A stretch of 10,036 bases of DNA, from contig DATHWP010000043.1 in assembly GCA_035460505.1 (NCBI GenBank), forward strand, positions 1 through 10,036, in the 5' to 3' direction. Positions 1 to 6,745 of the stretch are shown one piece after another; position 1 is the first letter of the stretch, and every line of letters starts with the position of its first letter. Made by a program: the position numbers and the translations under genes. Below the pieces are notes generated by a model. It saw nothing but the letters and a program-made list of their open reading frames with translations, made no database searches and was not told where the DNA came from. This DNA comes from Methyloradius sp035460505 (GTDB lineage: Bacteria; Pseudomonadota; Gammaproteobacteria; Burkholderiales; Methylophilaceae).

Positions 1-2
1 GG

Positions 3-815
3 GTGAATAGCGGTCAGCCTAACAATGCTCGACATGGCTATTTACAAGCGGTGCCACATCCGCACATGATTCAGCTGGACGATATTTGCAATATCGACGA
101 ACAAAAAGCTGAAATTGTTCGCAACACTGAGCAATTTGTACACGGATTGCCCGCCAATAATGTGCTGTTAACAGGCGCACGAGGCACTGGTAAATCTTCA
201 TTGATCAAGGCGGTTCTTGGTAAATTCGCTCAGGACGGTCTGCGCTTGGTTGAAGTGGATAAGCGGGATTTGGTGGCACTTGCAGAGATTGTGAACCAGC
301 TTAGAAATCGCCCTGAGCATTTCATCATATTCTGCGATGACTTATCTTTTGAGGCGAATGATCCTGGCTATAAATCCCTAAAAGTAGTGCTGGATGGCTC
401 CATCTCTGCCACCTCAGATAACGTGCTGGTGTATGCCACTTCTAATCGCCGCCATCTGATGCCCGAATTCATGTCCGAGAATCTTGAGACGCAGTACGTG
501 GGTGAGGAAATCCGCCCAGGCGATACCACGGAAGAAAAGGTTTCACTCTCCGAGCGTTTTGGCCTCTGGCTTTCATTTTATGCATTTGACCAGGATGAAT
601 ATCTGCGCGTAGCTGAGCAATGGCTCAAGCATTACGGCATCAAGAAGCTGACGAATGAGATACGCCAATCCGCACTCTCGTTCTCACATACACGCGGCGC
701 ACGTAGCGGACGTGTGGCTTACCAGTTCGCGCGTGATTATGCGGGTCGTACTGCATTGGCCAAAAAGATGGTCAAAAAAACAGCCTCCAAATCAGCCAAG
801 AAACAAGCGACTTGA
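3..815 (+). CDS. DUF815 family AAA-type ATP-binding protein (5' end uncertain)
   Basis: This is a predicted cytoplasmic P-loop ATPase of the DUF815 family; its cellular role is not established. Seen in the protein (270 aa): a Walker A motif GARGTGKS at residues 58-65, a Walker B strand with two acidic residues (FIIFCDDLSFE, 107-117), and a sensor-like strand ending in an asparagine (VYATSNRRHLMPE, 143-155). The last 20 or so residues are rich in Lys and Ala and probably disordered. The start used is a GTG at base 3, but only two bases precede it, so the real start may lie outside the window; family members are often a little longer at the N-terminus. The stop TGA overlaps a TTG of the next gene and lies five bases before that gene's likely ATG, so the two are probably co-transcribed. 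The family call is firm and the function is open. Confidence 0.85.
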   Translation: MNSGQPNNARHGYLQAVPHPHMIQLDDICNIDEQKAEIVRNTEQFVHGLPANNVLLTGARGTGKSSLIKAVLGKFAQDGLRLVEVDKRDLVALAEIVNQLRNRPEHFIIFCDDLSFEANDPGYKSLKVVLDGSISATSDNVLVYATSNRRHLMPEFMSENLETQYVGEEIRPGDTTEEKVSLSERFGLWLSFYAFDQDEYLRVAEQWLKHYGIKKLTNEIRQSALSFSHTRGARSGRVAYQFARDYAGRTALAKKMVKKTASKSAKKQAT

Positions 816-820
816 GCACA

Positions 821-1753
821 ATGCAAACGGTAAATGCCGCCGTAGGAGTTTTGCGGCGAGCAGATGGACAGGTCTTGCTGGCGCAACGTCCAGAAGGTAA
901 GCCATGGGCTGGCTGGTGGGAGTTTCCAGGCGGCAAGATCGAGCAGGGTGAAAGTGCATTAGTTGCGTTGAAGCGCGAACTGCACGAAGAGCTTGGCATT
1001 GAAGTTTTGGTAGCCTACCCCTGGCTCACCCGCAGTTTTGATTACCCCGAACGTCAGGTAAAGCTGCATTTTTTTATGGTGCGAGATTGGTCTGGTGAGC
1101 CAGAAGGTTGCGAAGGCCAGGTGTTGTCATGGCAATATCCTGATGGCCTTAATGTCAGCCCAATGTTGCCCGCTAATGCGCCTATTCTCAACGCACTTTG
1201 TTTGCCTGATGTGTATGCGATTACCAATCTGCAAGAGCTTGGTGAGACTCTGTTTTTTGAGCGGCTGCAGAGCGCACTTGATACTGGCTTGCGAATGATA
1301 CAGGTGCGCGAAAAGCAGTTATCTGAAGCAGCACTAAGCGACTTTGCCATTAAAGTGATTGCGCTGGTAAAACCTTATGGCGCTAAAGTGTTACTCAATT
1401 CAGATATTGAATTAGCCCGAGAGTCAGGTGCAGACGGCGTGCAGATCAATAGCCATCAGTTGATGCAATTGCAGGCTAAGCCAGAGGGTATGATTTGTGG
1501 CGCTTCATGCCACAATCAACTGGAGTTGGCGCAGGCAAAGCAACTGGGTTTGGATTTTGTGTTGCTCTCCCCAGTATTAGCGACAGAAAGTCACCCTCAT
1601 GCAGAAGTGCTAGGTTGGCCACATTTTGCTAGCCATTTGCTTGATTACCCGCTGCCGATCTATGCTCTTGGCGGCATGCAGCGGGAGCATTTATTGACGG
1701 CAAGGCAACATGGCGCGCACGGCATTGCGATGCAACGTGCTGCTTGGGTTTAG
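821..1753 (+). CDS. Nudix hydrolase (MutT-type) fused to a thiamine-phosphate-synthase-like domain
   Basis: This two-domain protein (310 aa) probably removes oxidised nucleotides such as 8-oxo-dGTP, as MutT does. Residues 1-127 form a Nudix domain with an intact Nudix box at 38-60: G38, E44, then RELHEELGI (52-60). Residues 129-310 resemble ThiE/TenI TIM barrels: YAIT at 132-135, QVREK at 161-165, then GASCH, LLSPVLATESHP and YALGGM. The same fusion is known as a protein family in many proteobacteria. In the barrel the usual NDD becomes NSD (193-195) and the usual GQED segment becomes NSHQ, so the Mg-pyrophosphate ligands of true ThiE seem absent and synthase activity is doubtful. I chose the ATG at 821 over an in-frame TTG at 812 because MQTVNAAVG then aligns with the MutT N-terminus (MKKLQIAVG). 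It follows the DUF815 gene closely. Confidence 0.88.
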   Translation: MQTVNAAVGVLRRADGQVLLAQRPEGKPWAGWWEFPGGKIEQGESALVALKRELHEELGIEVLVAYPWLTRSFDYPERQVKLHFFMVRDWSGEPEGCEGQVLSWQYPDGLNVSPMLPANAPILNALCLPDVYAITNLQELGETLFFERLQSALDTGLRMIQVREKQLSEAALSDFAIKVIALVKPYGAKVLLNSDIELARESGADGVQINSHQLMQLQAKPEGMICGASCHNQLELAQAKQLGLDFVLLSPVLATESHPHAEVLGWPHFASHLLDYPLPIYALGGMQREHLLTARQHGAHGIAMQRAAWV

Positions 1754-1760
1754 GCAGATA

Positions 1761-2243
1761 ATGGTTAGTCGCTTGAAAAGGACGACTACACAAAAAGGCT
1801 TAGCTTGGGGCCTTGTGATTTTTGTAATGGTTGTGGCCTATTACGCCCAATCAAGATATTTTCGAGCTGCATTCAAAGATGTGCCGATTGAGCATGTGAC
1901 CTGTGTCGATCTACTGAATGGTTGTGATATTGATGGCGCACATATTAAGTTTGATCATCAGCCGCAGCTGATGCAACCATTCCACTTGGAATTACAAACG
2001 ACGGGCGCAGAAAATGTTGCTGCCACCTTTGCCATGGTCGGCATGCAAATGGGCTTGAATCGCTACCGACTACTACAACAAACACCAGAAAATTGGATTG
2101 CAGAAATCATTTTGCCGATTTGTGTGCAATCTCGAAGTGATTGGCTGCTTGATATTGAGATCACAAAGCCGCACGCAATCAAGCGTTATCAACTTTCATT
2201 TACATCGAGTGGTGGTCAGGCTCGCTTGCCCCAGCCTGAATAA
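1761..2243 (+). CDS. Membrane-anchored FixH/YtkA-like periplasmic protein
   Basis: This 160-aa protein has one hydrophobic segment near the N-terminus (about 13-29, after a basic stretch KRTTTQK), so it is probably an inner-membrane-anchored protein with its body in the periplasm. The body reads as a beta-rich domain. A Met-containing segment (FAMVGMQMGLNRY, 90-102) is followed by ILPICVQSRSDWLLDIEI (117-134). This pattern recalls small FixH/YtkA-like proteins often found near Sco or cytochrome oxidase genes. Cysteines lie at 48, 55 and 121. The Met and Cys residues, and the PCuAC gene facing it, suggest a link to copper, but this is inference. I preferred the ATG at 1761, seven bases after the previous stop, to an upstream ATG at 1710 that lies inside the Nudix gene and would bury the membrane segment. 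Its 3' end overlaps the opposing gene by 44 bases. Confidence 0.72.
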   Translation: MVSRLKRTTTQKGLAWGLVIFVMVVAYYAQSRYFRAAFKDVPIEHVTCVDLLNGCDIDGAHIKFDHQPQLMQPFHLELQTTGAENVAATFAMVGMQMGLNRYRLLQQTPENWIAEIILPICVQSRSDWLLDIEITKPHAIKRYQLSFTSSGGQARLPQPE

Positions 2244-2682
2244 TCGCTTGGATATTTACACTACTCAACTTGCCTGCATTGTCTTTAAACTGCAAAGTCA
2301 GTGCCAATTGCTCGCCCGCTTTTAATGGCTTTTTCAACCCTATTAACATCAGGTGCATGCCACCAGGTGCAAGGTTGACCATTGTGCCAGCAGGTATGGC
2401 GAGTGATTCGAGTTCGCGCATTTTCATCACGCCATTGTTCATGGTCATGCTATGAATTTGCGTATGTTCTGCAGCATCTGTATCGATCTTGACTAAATTG
2501 GTGTCTTTTTTACTGACAATCATCAGATAAGCGGCACCGACATCTTGCCCAGGTGCGGTGGCGCGAGCCCATGCTTGATGAACGTTAATGGAGGGGTCGT
2601 TCTGGTCGGCAGCCATTGAAGTCGTCGCTGAAAACGAGACTGCTGCGATTATTATGACTACGGATTGCATCAAGTTTTTCAT
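2200..2682 (-). CDS. Periplasmic copper chaperone PCu(A)C
   Basis: This secreted Cu(I) chaperone (160 aa) belongs to the PCu(A)C family (formerly DUF461), which delivers copper to the CuA and CuB sites of respiratory oxidases, often together with Sco. Seen: an N-terminal signal peptide with a hydrophobic core at 7-17 and a probable cleavage site SMA|AD after residue 24. The full copper motif H-x10-M-x21-H-x-M is present as H77, M88, H110 and M112, inside the typical IHSMTM and PGGMHLML segments. The C-terminus ends in HHSM, which could add metal ligands. A purine-rich AAAGG lies about 10 bases before the ATG. It is the last gene of the minus-strand series after yacG, across a 69-base gap holding a short tandem repeat, so it may have its own promoter. 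Its last codons overlap the opposing gene. Confidence 0.92.
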   Translation of the reverse strand: MKNLMQSVVIIIAAVSFSATTSMAADQNDPSINVHQAWARATAPGQDVGAAYLMIVSKKDTNLVKIDTDAAEHTQIHSMTMNNGVMKMRELESLAIPAGTMVNLAPGGMHLMLIGLKKPLKAGEQLALTLQFKDNAGKLSSVNIQAIIQAGASEPDHHSM

Positions 2683-2723
2683 GGTTGTTAGCCTTTGCTT
2701 TAACTTATTAAGCGATCATTAAA

Positions 2724-2765
2724 CTAATCCAGCGTATCTAATCCAGCGTATCTAATCCAGTGAAT
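2724..2765. repeat. 14-bp tandem repeat, three units, spanning the yacG stop codon
   Basis: Three consecutive 14-bp units read ctaatccagcgtat at 2724-2737 and 2738-2751, then ctaatccagtgaat at 2752-2765. The first two are identical and the third differs at two positions. The third unit contains the last codons and TAG stop of yacG. The other two lie just beyond the stop in the gap before the PCuAC gene, so the yacG strand carries the TAG three times. The simplest reading is replication slippage that copied the gene end outward, because the degenerate unit is the coding one. Confidence 0.9.
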
Positions 2766-2952
2766 CTAGGTCACCAGGCTTAATTGGCTCGGCAATCGTA
2801 TAGCTTTCTGTCGCCCACTGTCCCAAATCAATCAATTTGCAGCGTTCCGAGCAAAATGGCCGATAAGTATTTTCTGGGCTGAACACTGAAGGGCCGCTAC
2901 ATTGCGGGCAGCTAACGATACGTTGTTTAGCGGGTTTTAATTGCGATTGCAT
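2752..2952 (-). CDS. yacG: DNA gyrase inhibitor YacG, zinc-binding
   Basis: This is a small zinc protein (66 aa; the E. coli protein has 65) that binds the GyrB subunit and inhibits DNA gyrase. The four zinc cysteines are present as C15-x2-C18 and C34-x3-C38 in CPQC and FCSERC, followed by the family's KLIDLGQWATESY segment (39-51) and an acidic tail. An upstream ATG at 3021 would add 23 residues unlike the family and would start inside zapD. I therefore chose the ATG at 2952, which gives the normal length, although no clear Shine-Dalgarno sequence precedes it. The gene lies 28 bases after zapD on the same strand, as in E. coli (coaE-zapD-yacG). Its stop codon is inside a 14-bp tandem repeat. 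Confidence 0.92.
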   Translation of the reverse strand: MQSQLKPAKQRIVSCPQCSGPSVFSPENTYRPFCSERCKLIDLGQWATESYTIAEPIKPGDLDSLD

Positions 2953-2980
2953 GATGATGGATTTGAGGCTTAAAGTTGAA

Positions 2981-3739
2981 TCAGAGATTGCACAATGTAA
3001 GTGTAAATTTAACGTCCACATCGCATTGTTTCGGTCGTTCGGTGAAATCTAGTTTGTTGAAGCGAATATTAATCGCATATTTGTTGGCGCTGACTTCAGG
3101 GAAGCATTTGTCATCATCGCTTAACTCAACTCTCAACATCTGCGCTGGTTTTGTGCCACCCAGCATTTGCTGATAAGCCCCGTTAAATGCTACCAGGCTA
3201 GTAGTGATGCCGCTACCTCTTAAAATCTGCAAGATAATCCGCAGGCCATCATAGATCGGCAGCAGGGGTTTAAGCCAAATATCAAAGTCGTCCTTGCGCC
3301 TATCTTCATCAAGCCCTAGCCAGAAGTGGTAAGACGGTAAATCAAATTCACATACACCACCTGGAATACCTGCGCGTTGCTTGATACTCATCAGCCATTC
3401 GTTATCGCGCAATGTTTGCCCAAGCTTGATAGCATTACTGCGCAACGCTAATGAGGTTGTCTCAATTTCACTGATGACGTTGCGCAACACATTTTCTGCA
3501 ATCGAAGGGTTGCCCAGCAGGCCACTCATTACAATTTTCTGGCGGTCTAATTCTTGTAGTAAATCTGCTTTGAGTTCGGCACGATCAATCACATCGAGTA
3601 TCTGGAATACAGATAGCAAGGCACAGTGGTGGTTGAATTCATGGCCCGCTTCAATGTTGAACAAGACTTTTGAGAATAAGTCTTCAAGGCGCAGTAGCGT
3701 CCTGATACGTTCATTAAAGGGGTAATCGTAGCTGGGCAC
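2981..3739 (-). CDS. zapD: Cell division protein ZapD (Z-ring bundling factor)
   Basis: This cytoplasmic protein (252 aa) binds FtsZ and bundles its filaments at mid-cell. It matches the ZapD/YacF (DUF1342) family over its full length. The N-terminal helical part begins YDYPFNERIRTLLRLEDLF, as in homologues. The centre has IPGGVCEFDLPSYHFWL (124-140) and RRKDDFDIWLKPLLPIYDGL (147-166). The beta-rich C-terminal domain ends in ANKYAINIRFNKLDF. The start must be the GTG at 3739: an in-frame TAG lies four codons upstream, and the resulting N-terminus matches the family. No strong Shine-Dalgarno sequence is visible before it, so translation may be weak. It lies between coaE (47-base gap) and yacG (28-base gap), the same order as in E. 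coli. Confidence 0.94.
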   Translation of the reverse strand: MPSYDYPFNERIRTLLRLEDLFSKVLFNIEAGHEFNHHCALLSVFQILDVIDRAELKADLLQELDRQKIVMSGLLGNPSIAENVLRNVISEIETTSLALRSNAIKLGQTLRDNEWLMSIKQRAGIPGGVCEFDLPSYHFWLGLDEDRRKDDFDIWLKPLLPIYDGLRIILQILRGSGITTSLVAFNGAYQQMLGGTKPAQMLRVELSDDDKCFPEVSANKYAINIRFNKLDFTERPKQCDVDVKFTLTLCNL

Positions 3740-3786
3740 GGGCGAGCGCTAACTTTGCTTATTGAAATTGCATTAGATTATGGGAT

Positions 3787-4395
3787 TTATTCACTGTCCA
3801 CGCAAGCTTGCAAATACTTTTCGTGATTTTCTTTGACCTTTTCTGCCAGCTCTTCAAAGCTACCCGTATTGTCGATGATGTCGTTTGCCAGTGCGCGTCG
3901 ATAACTACGTGAGGCCTGTGAAGCAATAATCGACCGCACCGTCGATTCAGTCATGCCACTGCGCTGCATGGTGCGGCTGATTTGCTGGGATTCTTCGCAA
4001 TCTACCAGCAACGTGCGTTTGACTACGCCGTTGTAGCGATTGGTCTCAAAAAAGAGTGGAATCGCCAAGACTTGATAAGGTGCGTCGCGATGCTTATCGA
4101 GCTCCTGCAAGGCTTTTTCATGAATCACGGGGTGTAATATGGATTCCAGTTTTTTGCGATCTGCATCAACCGCAAAAATGCGTTCGCGCATGGCGGGGCG
4201 ATTAAGTGCGCCATCCGCAGTCACAAAATCCCTACCAAAAGCGTCTGCTATTTTGGTCATAACTGGGTGGCCTGCGGTGGTGAGTTGTCGTGAAATTACA
4301 TCCACATCAACAATTGGTATGCCCAAAGAGGCAAATATTTTTGCGGCTTCACTTTTACCAGCGCCAATACCACCAGTCAATGCAATTACATACAT
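3787..4395 (-). CDS. coaE: Dephospho-CoA kinase
   Basis: This enzyme phosphorylates the 3'-OH of the dephospho-CoA ribose with ATP, the final step of coenzyme A synthesis. The protein (202 aa, normal length) opens with the P-loop TGGIGAGKSE (7-16). It then shows VDVDVISRQL with D30 and D32 for substrate binding, HPVIHEKA and IPLFFE in the CoA-binding/lid part, and LLVDC. The C-terminal QASRSYRRALANDIIDN segment is typical of CoaE. The start is well fixed: a perfect AGGAGG lies seven bases before the ATG, inside the last codons of pilD. The gap to pilD is only three bases, so the two are almost certainly translationally linked. pilD-coaE pairing is common in Beta- and Gammaproteobacteria. Confidence 0.96.
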   Translation of the reverse strand: MYVIALTGGIGAGKSEAAKIFASLGIPIVDVDVISRQLTTAGHPVMTKIADAFGRDFVTADGALNRPAMRERIFAVDADRKKLESILHPVIHEKALQELDKHRDAPYQVLAIPLFFETNRYNGVVKRTLLVDCEESQQISRTMQRSGMTESTVRSIIASQASRSYRRALANDIIDNTGSFEELAEKVKENHEKYLQACVDSE

Positions 4396-4398
4396 GGC

Positions 4399-5292
4399 TC
4401 AACCTCCTAAATATAATCTTGCGAGCTGTGGCCCAAAGAACAGCGCTGCAACGCCACCAAGGGCCAAGTAGGGCCCAAACGGAATCGGCACATTGCGCCC
4501 ATGTTTGGCCAATAAAATCATACCGATACCGATGATAGAACCCGCGATTGATGAAAGCAGGATAACAGCAGGCAGTAATTGCCAGCCAAACCATGCGCCA
4601 ATCGCGGCCAGTAATTTGAAGTCACCGTAACCCATCCCTTCTTTGCCTGTGACTAGCTTGAATAGCCAATATACCGACCATAAGCTGAGGTAACCCGCCA
4701 CGGCACCGATGATCGAAGAATGAAGGTCGGTAAAACCACTATTCAAGTTAAACAGAATACCAATCCATAGCAATGGTAGCGTAATGCTGTCTGGCAATAG
4801 AAATGTGTCTAGGTCAATAAAGCTTAATGCGATTAAAGCAAAACAGAATATCCAGGCTGCGAAACCAGCGCTTGAATAGCCAAATTTCCAGCTGACTAAT
4901 CCTATTAATACCCCTGTGAATAGTTCCACTAGCGGGTAACGAATACTAATGGGGGTTTTGCACCCACTACATTTGGCTTTTAAAAACAAGAAGCTGAGGA
5001 TCGGGATGTTTTCAAGTGCTGTAATTTTATGGCCACAACCAGGGCATTCAGAGCGTGGGACTACCAGATTGAATTTAGGGCTTGCTGTTGCCTCAGTTGC
5101 CGCTGATTGATTCTCTTCGCCTTGTAACTCCGCACAATTGCGTTGCCATTCAAGCTCCATCATCTTGGGCAGCCGATAAATCACGACATTCAAAAAACTG
5201 CCAACCATGAGCCCGAAAATGACCGAAAAAACAATGAATAAAGTCGGCATTTCTTTGAACAACTCGACTAGGTCAACAATAAAATCTGGCAT
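4399..5292 (-). CDS. pilD: Type IV prepilin peptidase / N-methyltransferase PilD
   Basis: This inner-membrane aspartyl protease (297 aa) cleaves the leader of type IV prepilins and type II secretion pseudopilins and methylates the new N-terminus. The N-terminal segment (about 16-40) ends in the family motif GSFLNVVIYRLP (31-42). A cytoplasmic loop carries two cysteine pairs, C83/C86 and C108/C111, typical of the zinc-binding bifunctional form. The acidic protease residues are in SFIDLDTFLLPD (157-168) and in the GxGD motif GYGD (221-224), both beside membrane segments. About seven or eight hydrophobic helices can be read. A poorly conserved hydrophilic stretch rich in Glu, Ala and Gln (about 46-72) sits inside the loop. 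It is the first gene of the minus-strand series. pilB and pilC, frequent neighbours, are not in the window; the upstream gene is divergent and unrelated. Confidence 0.95.
   Translation of the reverse strand: MPDFIVDLVELFKEMPTLFIVFSVIFGLMVGSFLNVVIYRLPKMMELEWQRNCAELQGEENQSAATEATASPKFNLVVPRSECPGCGHKITALENIPILSFLFLKAKCSGCKTPISIRYPLVELFTGVLIGLVSWKFGYSSAGFAAWIFCFALIALSFIDLDTFLLPDSITLPLLWIGILFNLNSGFTDLHSSIIGAVAGYLSLWSVYWLFKLVTGKEGMGYGDFKLLAAIGAWFGWQLLPAVILLSSIAGSIIGIGMILLAKHGRNVPIPFGPYLALGGVAALFFGPQLARLYLGG
4403..4408 (-). promoter_or_regulatory. Consensus Shine-Dalgarno of coaE inside the end of pilD
   Basis: On the minus strand this reads AGGAGG, the full anti-16S consensus, seven bases before the coaE ATG at 4395. 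It is embedded in the last codons of pilD (Leu-Gly-Gly-stop), so ribosomes finishing pilD arrive at the coaE start. It is the strongest ribosome binding site on this strand, in contrast to zapD and yacG. Confidence 0.85.
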
Positions 5293-5407
5293 TTTTTCTC
5301 AATTCATTAAACTTTTGCCATCATCGCACCGATATATAAGTATGGCAATAAAGTATGCCGCTTGAATTATGCAAAACAGGCACCAATTAAAGCTGGGATA
5401 ACCTTTG

Positions 5408-5413
5408 AAAGGA
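5408..5413 (+). promoter_or_regulatory. Shine-Dalgarno that decides the GTG start at 5420
   Basis: AAAGGA lies six bases before the GTG at 5420. No comparable site precedes any later in-frame start, so this supports the GTG. The rest of the 127-base gap to pilD (5293-5419) must hold promoters for two divergent genes. It is AT-rich, with short -10-like words such as tatataag, but I cannot pair them convincingly with -35 boxes. Confidence 0.7.
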
Positions 5414-5419
5414 TAGCAA

Positions 5420-5770
5420 GTGATTAACAGCGAAAATATTAATGCAGATGCAATCCCAGCAATCCAGCAACAATCTTGGGATACGCCAGTGGTTTGCCGA
5501 GTTGAGGTGGATTTACCTGCATGGATGTCTCAATTGACAGGCCGAGATGACTGGCAAGTGTACGATGAGCAGGAAGATGATGCCTATATGACGTTTGCAA
5601 TGCGTCAAGGGCGTCAAAATGCTGAAATTACCCTTTATCACACAGGTTATGCAGTGGTGGATGTAGATGGTAGCGCCATATTTGAAGGTGCACTGACTAC
5701 AGCAACCAGTGAATGTGCTCACCTCAGCTACTATCGCGCTGATAGCGGCGAGCTTATTACGTTAAATTAA
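5420..5770 (+). CDS. Small protein of unknown function
   Basis: I do not recognise a characterised family. The protein has 116 aa, is acidic, and has no signal peptide or membrane segment, so it is probably cytoplasmic. After a polar N-terminus (about 1-20) it alternates short predicted strands: VVCRVEVDLP (24-33), DAYMTFAMRQGRQ, AEITLYHTGYAVVDVDG and AIFEGALTTA, with LSYYRADSGELITLN at the end. This looks like a single compact alpha/beta or all-beta domain. The GTG start is supported by a good Shine-Dalgarno. The gene is divergent from pilD and its stop is only six bases from that of the convergent ispB. It is real rather than a shadow: base composition matches its neighbours and the ribosome site is well placed. 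It may be lineage-specific. Confidence 0.75.
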   Translation: MINSENINADAIPAIQQQSWDTPVVCRVEVDLPAWMSQLTGRDDWQVYDEQEDDAYMTFAMRQGRQNAEITLYHTGYAVVDVDGSAIFEGALTTATSECAHLSYYRADSGELITLN

Positions 5771-5776
5771 TTAGCG

Positions 5777-6745
5777 TCAAGAGTTCCGCTTTACTGCGAA
5801 GCTGGCTAAATCAATCAGCGCCTGGTGAAACTCAGAGTCGGGCAAATGCGCAATTGCAGCGCAACCAATCTCAGCCTCATTTTTAGCAACATTTCTTACG
5901 TGTTCCAATGCCCCTGTGTCTTGAACAGCTTGCATCACAGCATCTAGCTGTTCAAGCCCCCCTTGCTCAATCGCACTACGAATCACAGCGCGCTGCTCTG
6001 CTGTGCCCTGGCGCATGGCGTATAGCAGTGGCAATGTTGGCTTGCCCTCAGCTAGATCATCGCCAAGATTTTTGCCTATTTCTGTAGAGTCACCGCTGAA
6101 ATCGAGCACATCATCGATGAGCTGAAATGCTGTACCAAGTCGCATACCGTATTCTGCAAGCGCTTGCTCATCTTGATCTGTAGCATTGCAGATAATGGCG
6201 CCAAGTCGAGTCGCTGCTTCAAACAGTTTGGCTGTTTTGTAGTGAATCACTTTGAGATAGGCTTCATCGGTAACATCAGCATCATGCACATTGAGCAGCT
6301 GTAATACCTCGCCTTCGGCAATGATGTTGGTGGCTTCTGCCAATACCTCCATTACACGCATGTTCTGCACGCTCACCATCATCTGGAATGCGCGTGAATA
6401 GATGAAATCGCCCACCAACACGCTCGCCGCATTGCCAAACAAAGTATTGGCAGTTGCACGCCCACGGCGTTTCGACGATTCATCAACCACGTCATCATGC
6501 AATAAAGTCGCTGTGTGGATGAACTCAACCACTGCAGCCAGTGAGTGATGTTGGGGATTTATTTTGCCGAACACACCTGCAGATAGCAGCACCAGCGCGG
6601 GTCTTAAACGCTTGCCACCACTATGGATAATGTAATTGGCCACTTGGTTAACAAGTGCCACATCAGAATGAAGGGAAGCGCGAATGACCGCATCAACCGC
6701 TTCCATATCTGCTGCAATACAGGCTTGATTAAAAGCTGAGGACAC
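5777..6745 (-). CDS. ispB: Long-chain all-trans polyprenyl (octaprenyl) diphosphate synthase
   Basis: This cytoplasmic prenyltransferase (322 aa; E. coli IspB has 323) condenses isopentenyl diphosphate units to make the ubiquinone side chain. The first aspartate-rich motif is LLHDDVVDE with D84, D85 and D88; the second is QLIDDVLD with D211, D212 and D215. GGKRLRP (43-49), GNAASVLVGDFIYSRAFQMM and GKPTLPLL are also present. The start is the GTG at 6745: with it, the internal Met14 aligns with Met14 of E. coli IspB and the lengths agree. Product chain length (C40 or another) cannot be read safely from the sequence. The gene is divergent from rplU, a conserved proteobacterial arrangement. I see no strong promoter on its own side of the 263-base gap. 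Confidence 0.95.
   Translation of the reverse strand: MSSAFNQACIAADMEAVDAVIRASLHSDVALVNQVANYIIHSGGKRLRPALVLLSAGVFGKINPQHHSLAAVVEFIHTATLLHDDVVDESSKRRGRATANTLFGNAASVLVGDFIYSRAFQMMVSVQNMRVMEVLAEATNIIAEGEVLQLLNVHDADVTDEAYLKVIHYKTAKLFEAATRLGAIICNATDQDEQALAEYGMRLGTAFQLIDDVLDFSGDSTEIGKNLGDDLAEGKPTLPLLYAMRQGTAEQRAVIRSAIEQGGLEQLDAVMQAVQDTGALEHVRNVAKNEAEIGCAAIAHLPDSEFHQALIDLASFAVKRNS

Noticed and set aside
812..820. TTG start for the Nudix gene, overlapping the DUF815 stop.
   Set aside because: The ATG at 821 aligns exactly with the MutT N-terminus; the three extra residues have no support.
1054..1350. A 98-aa open frame on the minus strand inside the Nudix-ThiE gene.
   Set aside because: It lies fully inside a well-supported gene, has no ribosome site or known motif, and its composition is that of an antisense shadow.
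4139..4535. Plus-strand frames antisense to coaE and pilD.
   Set aside because: Both genes are certain on the other strand; these frames have low-complexity, shadow-like translations.
3787..5292. A possible complete type IV pilus or secretion cluster around pilD.
   Set aside because: No other pilus assembly gene is present; pilD here is paired only with coaE.
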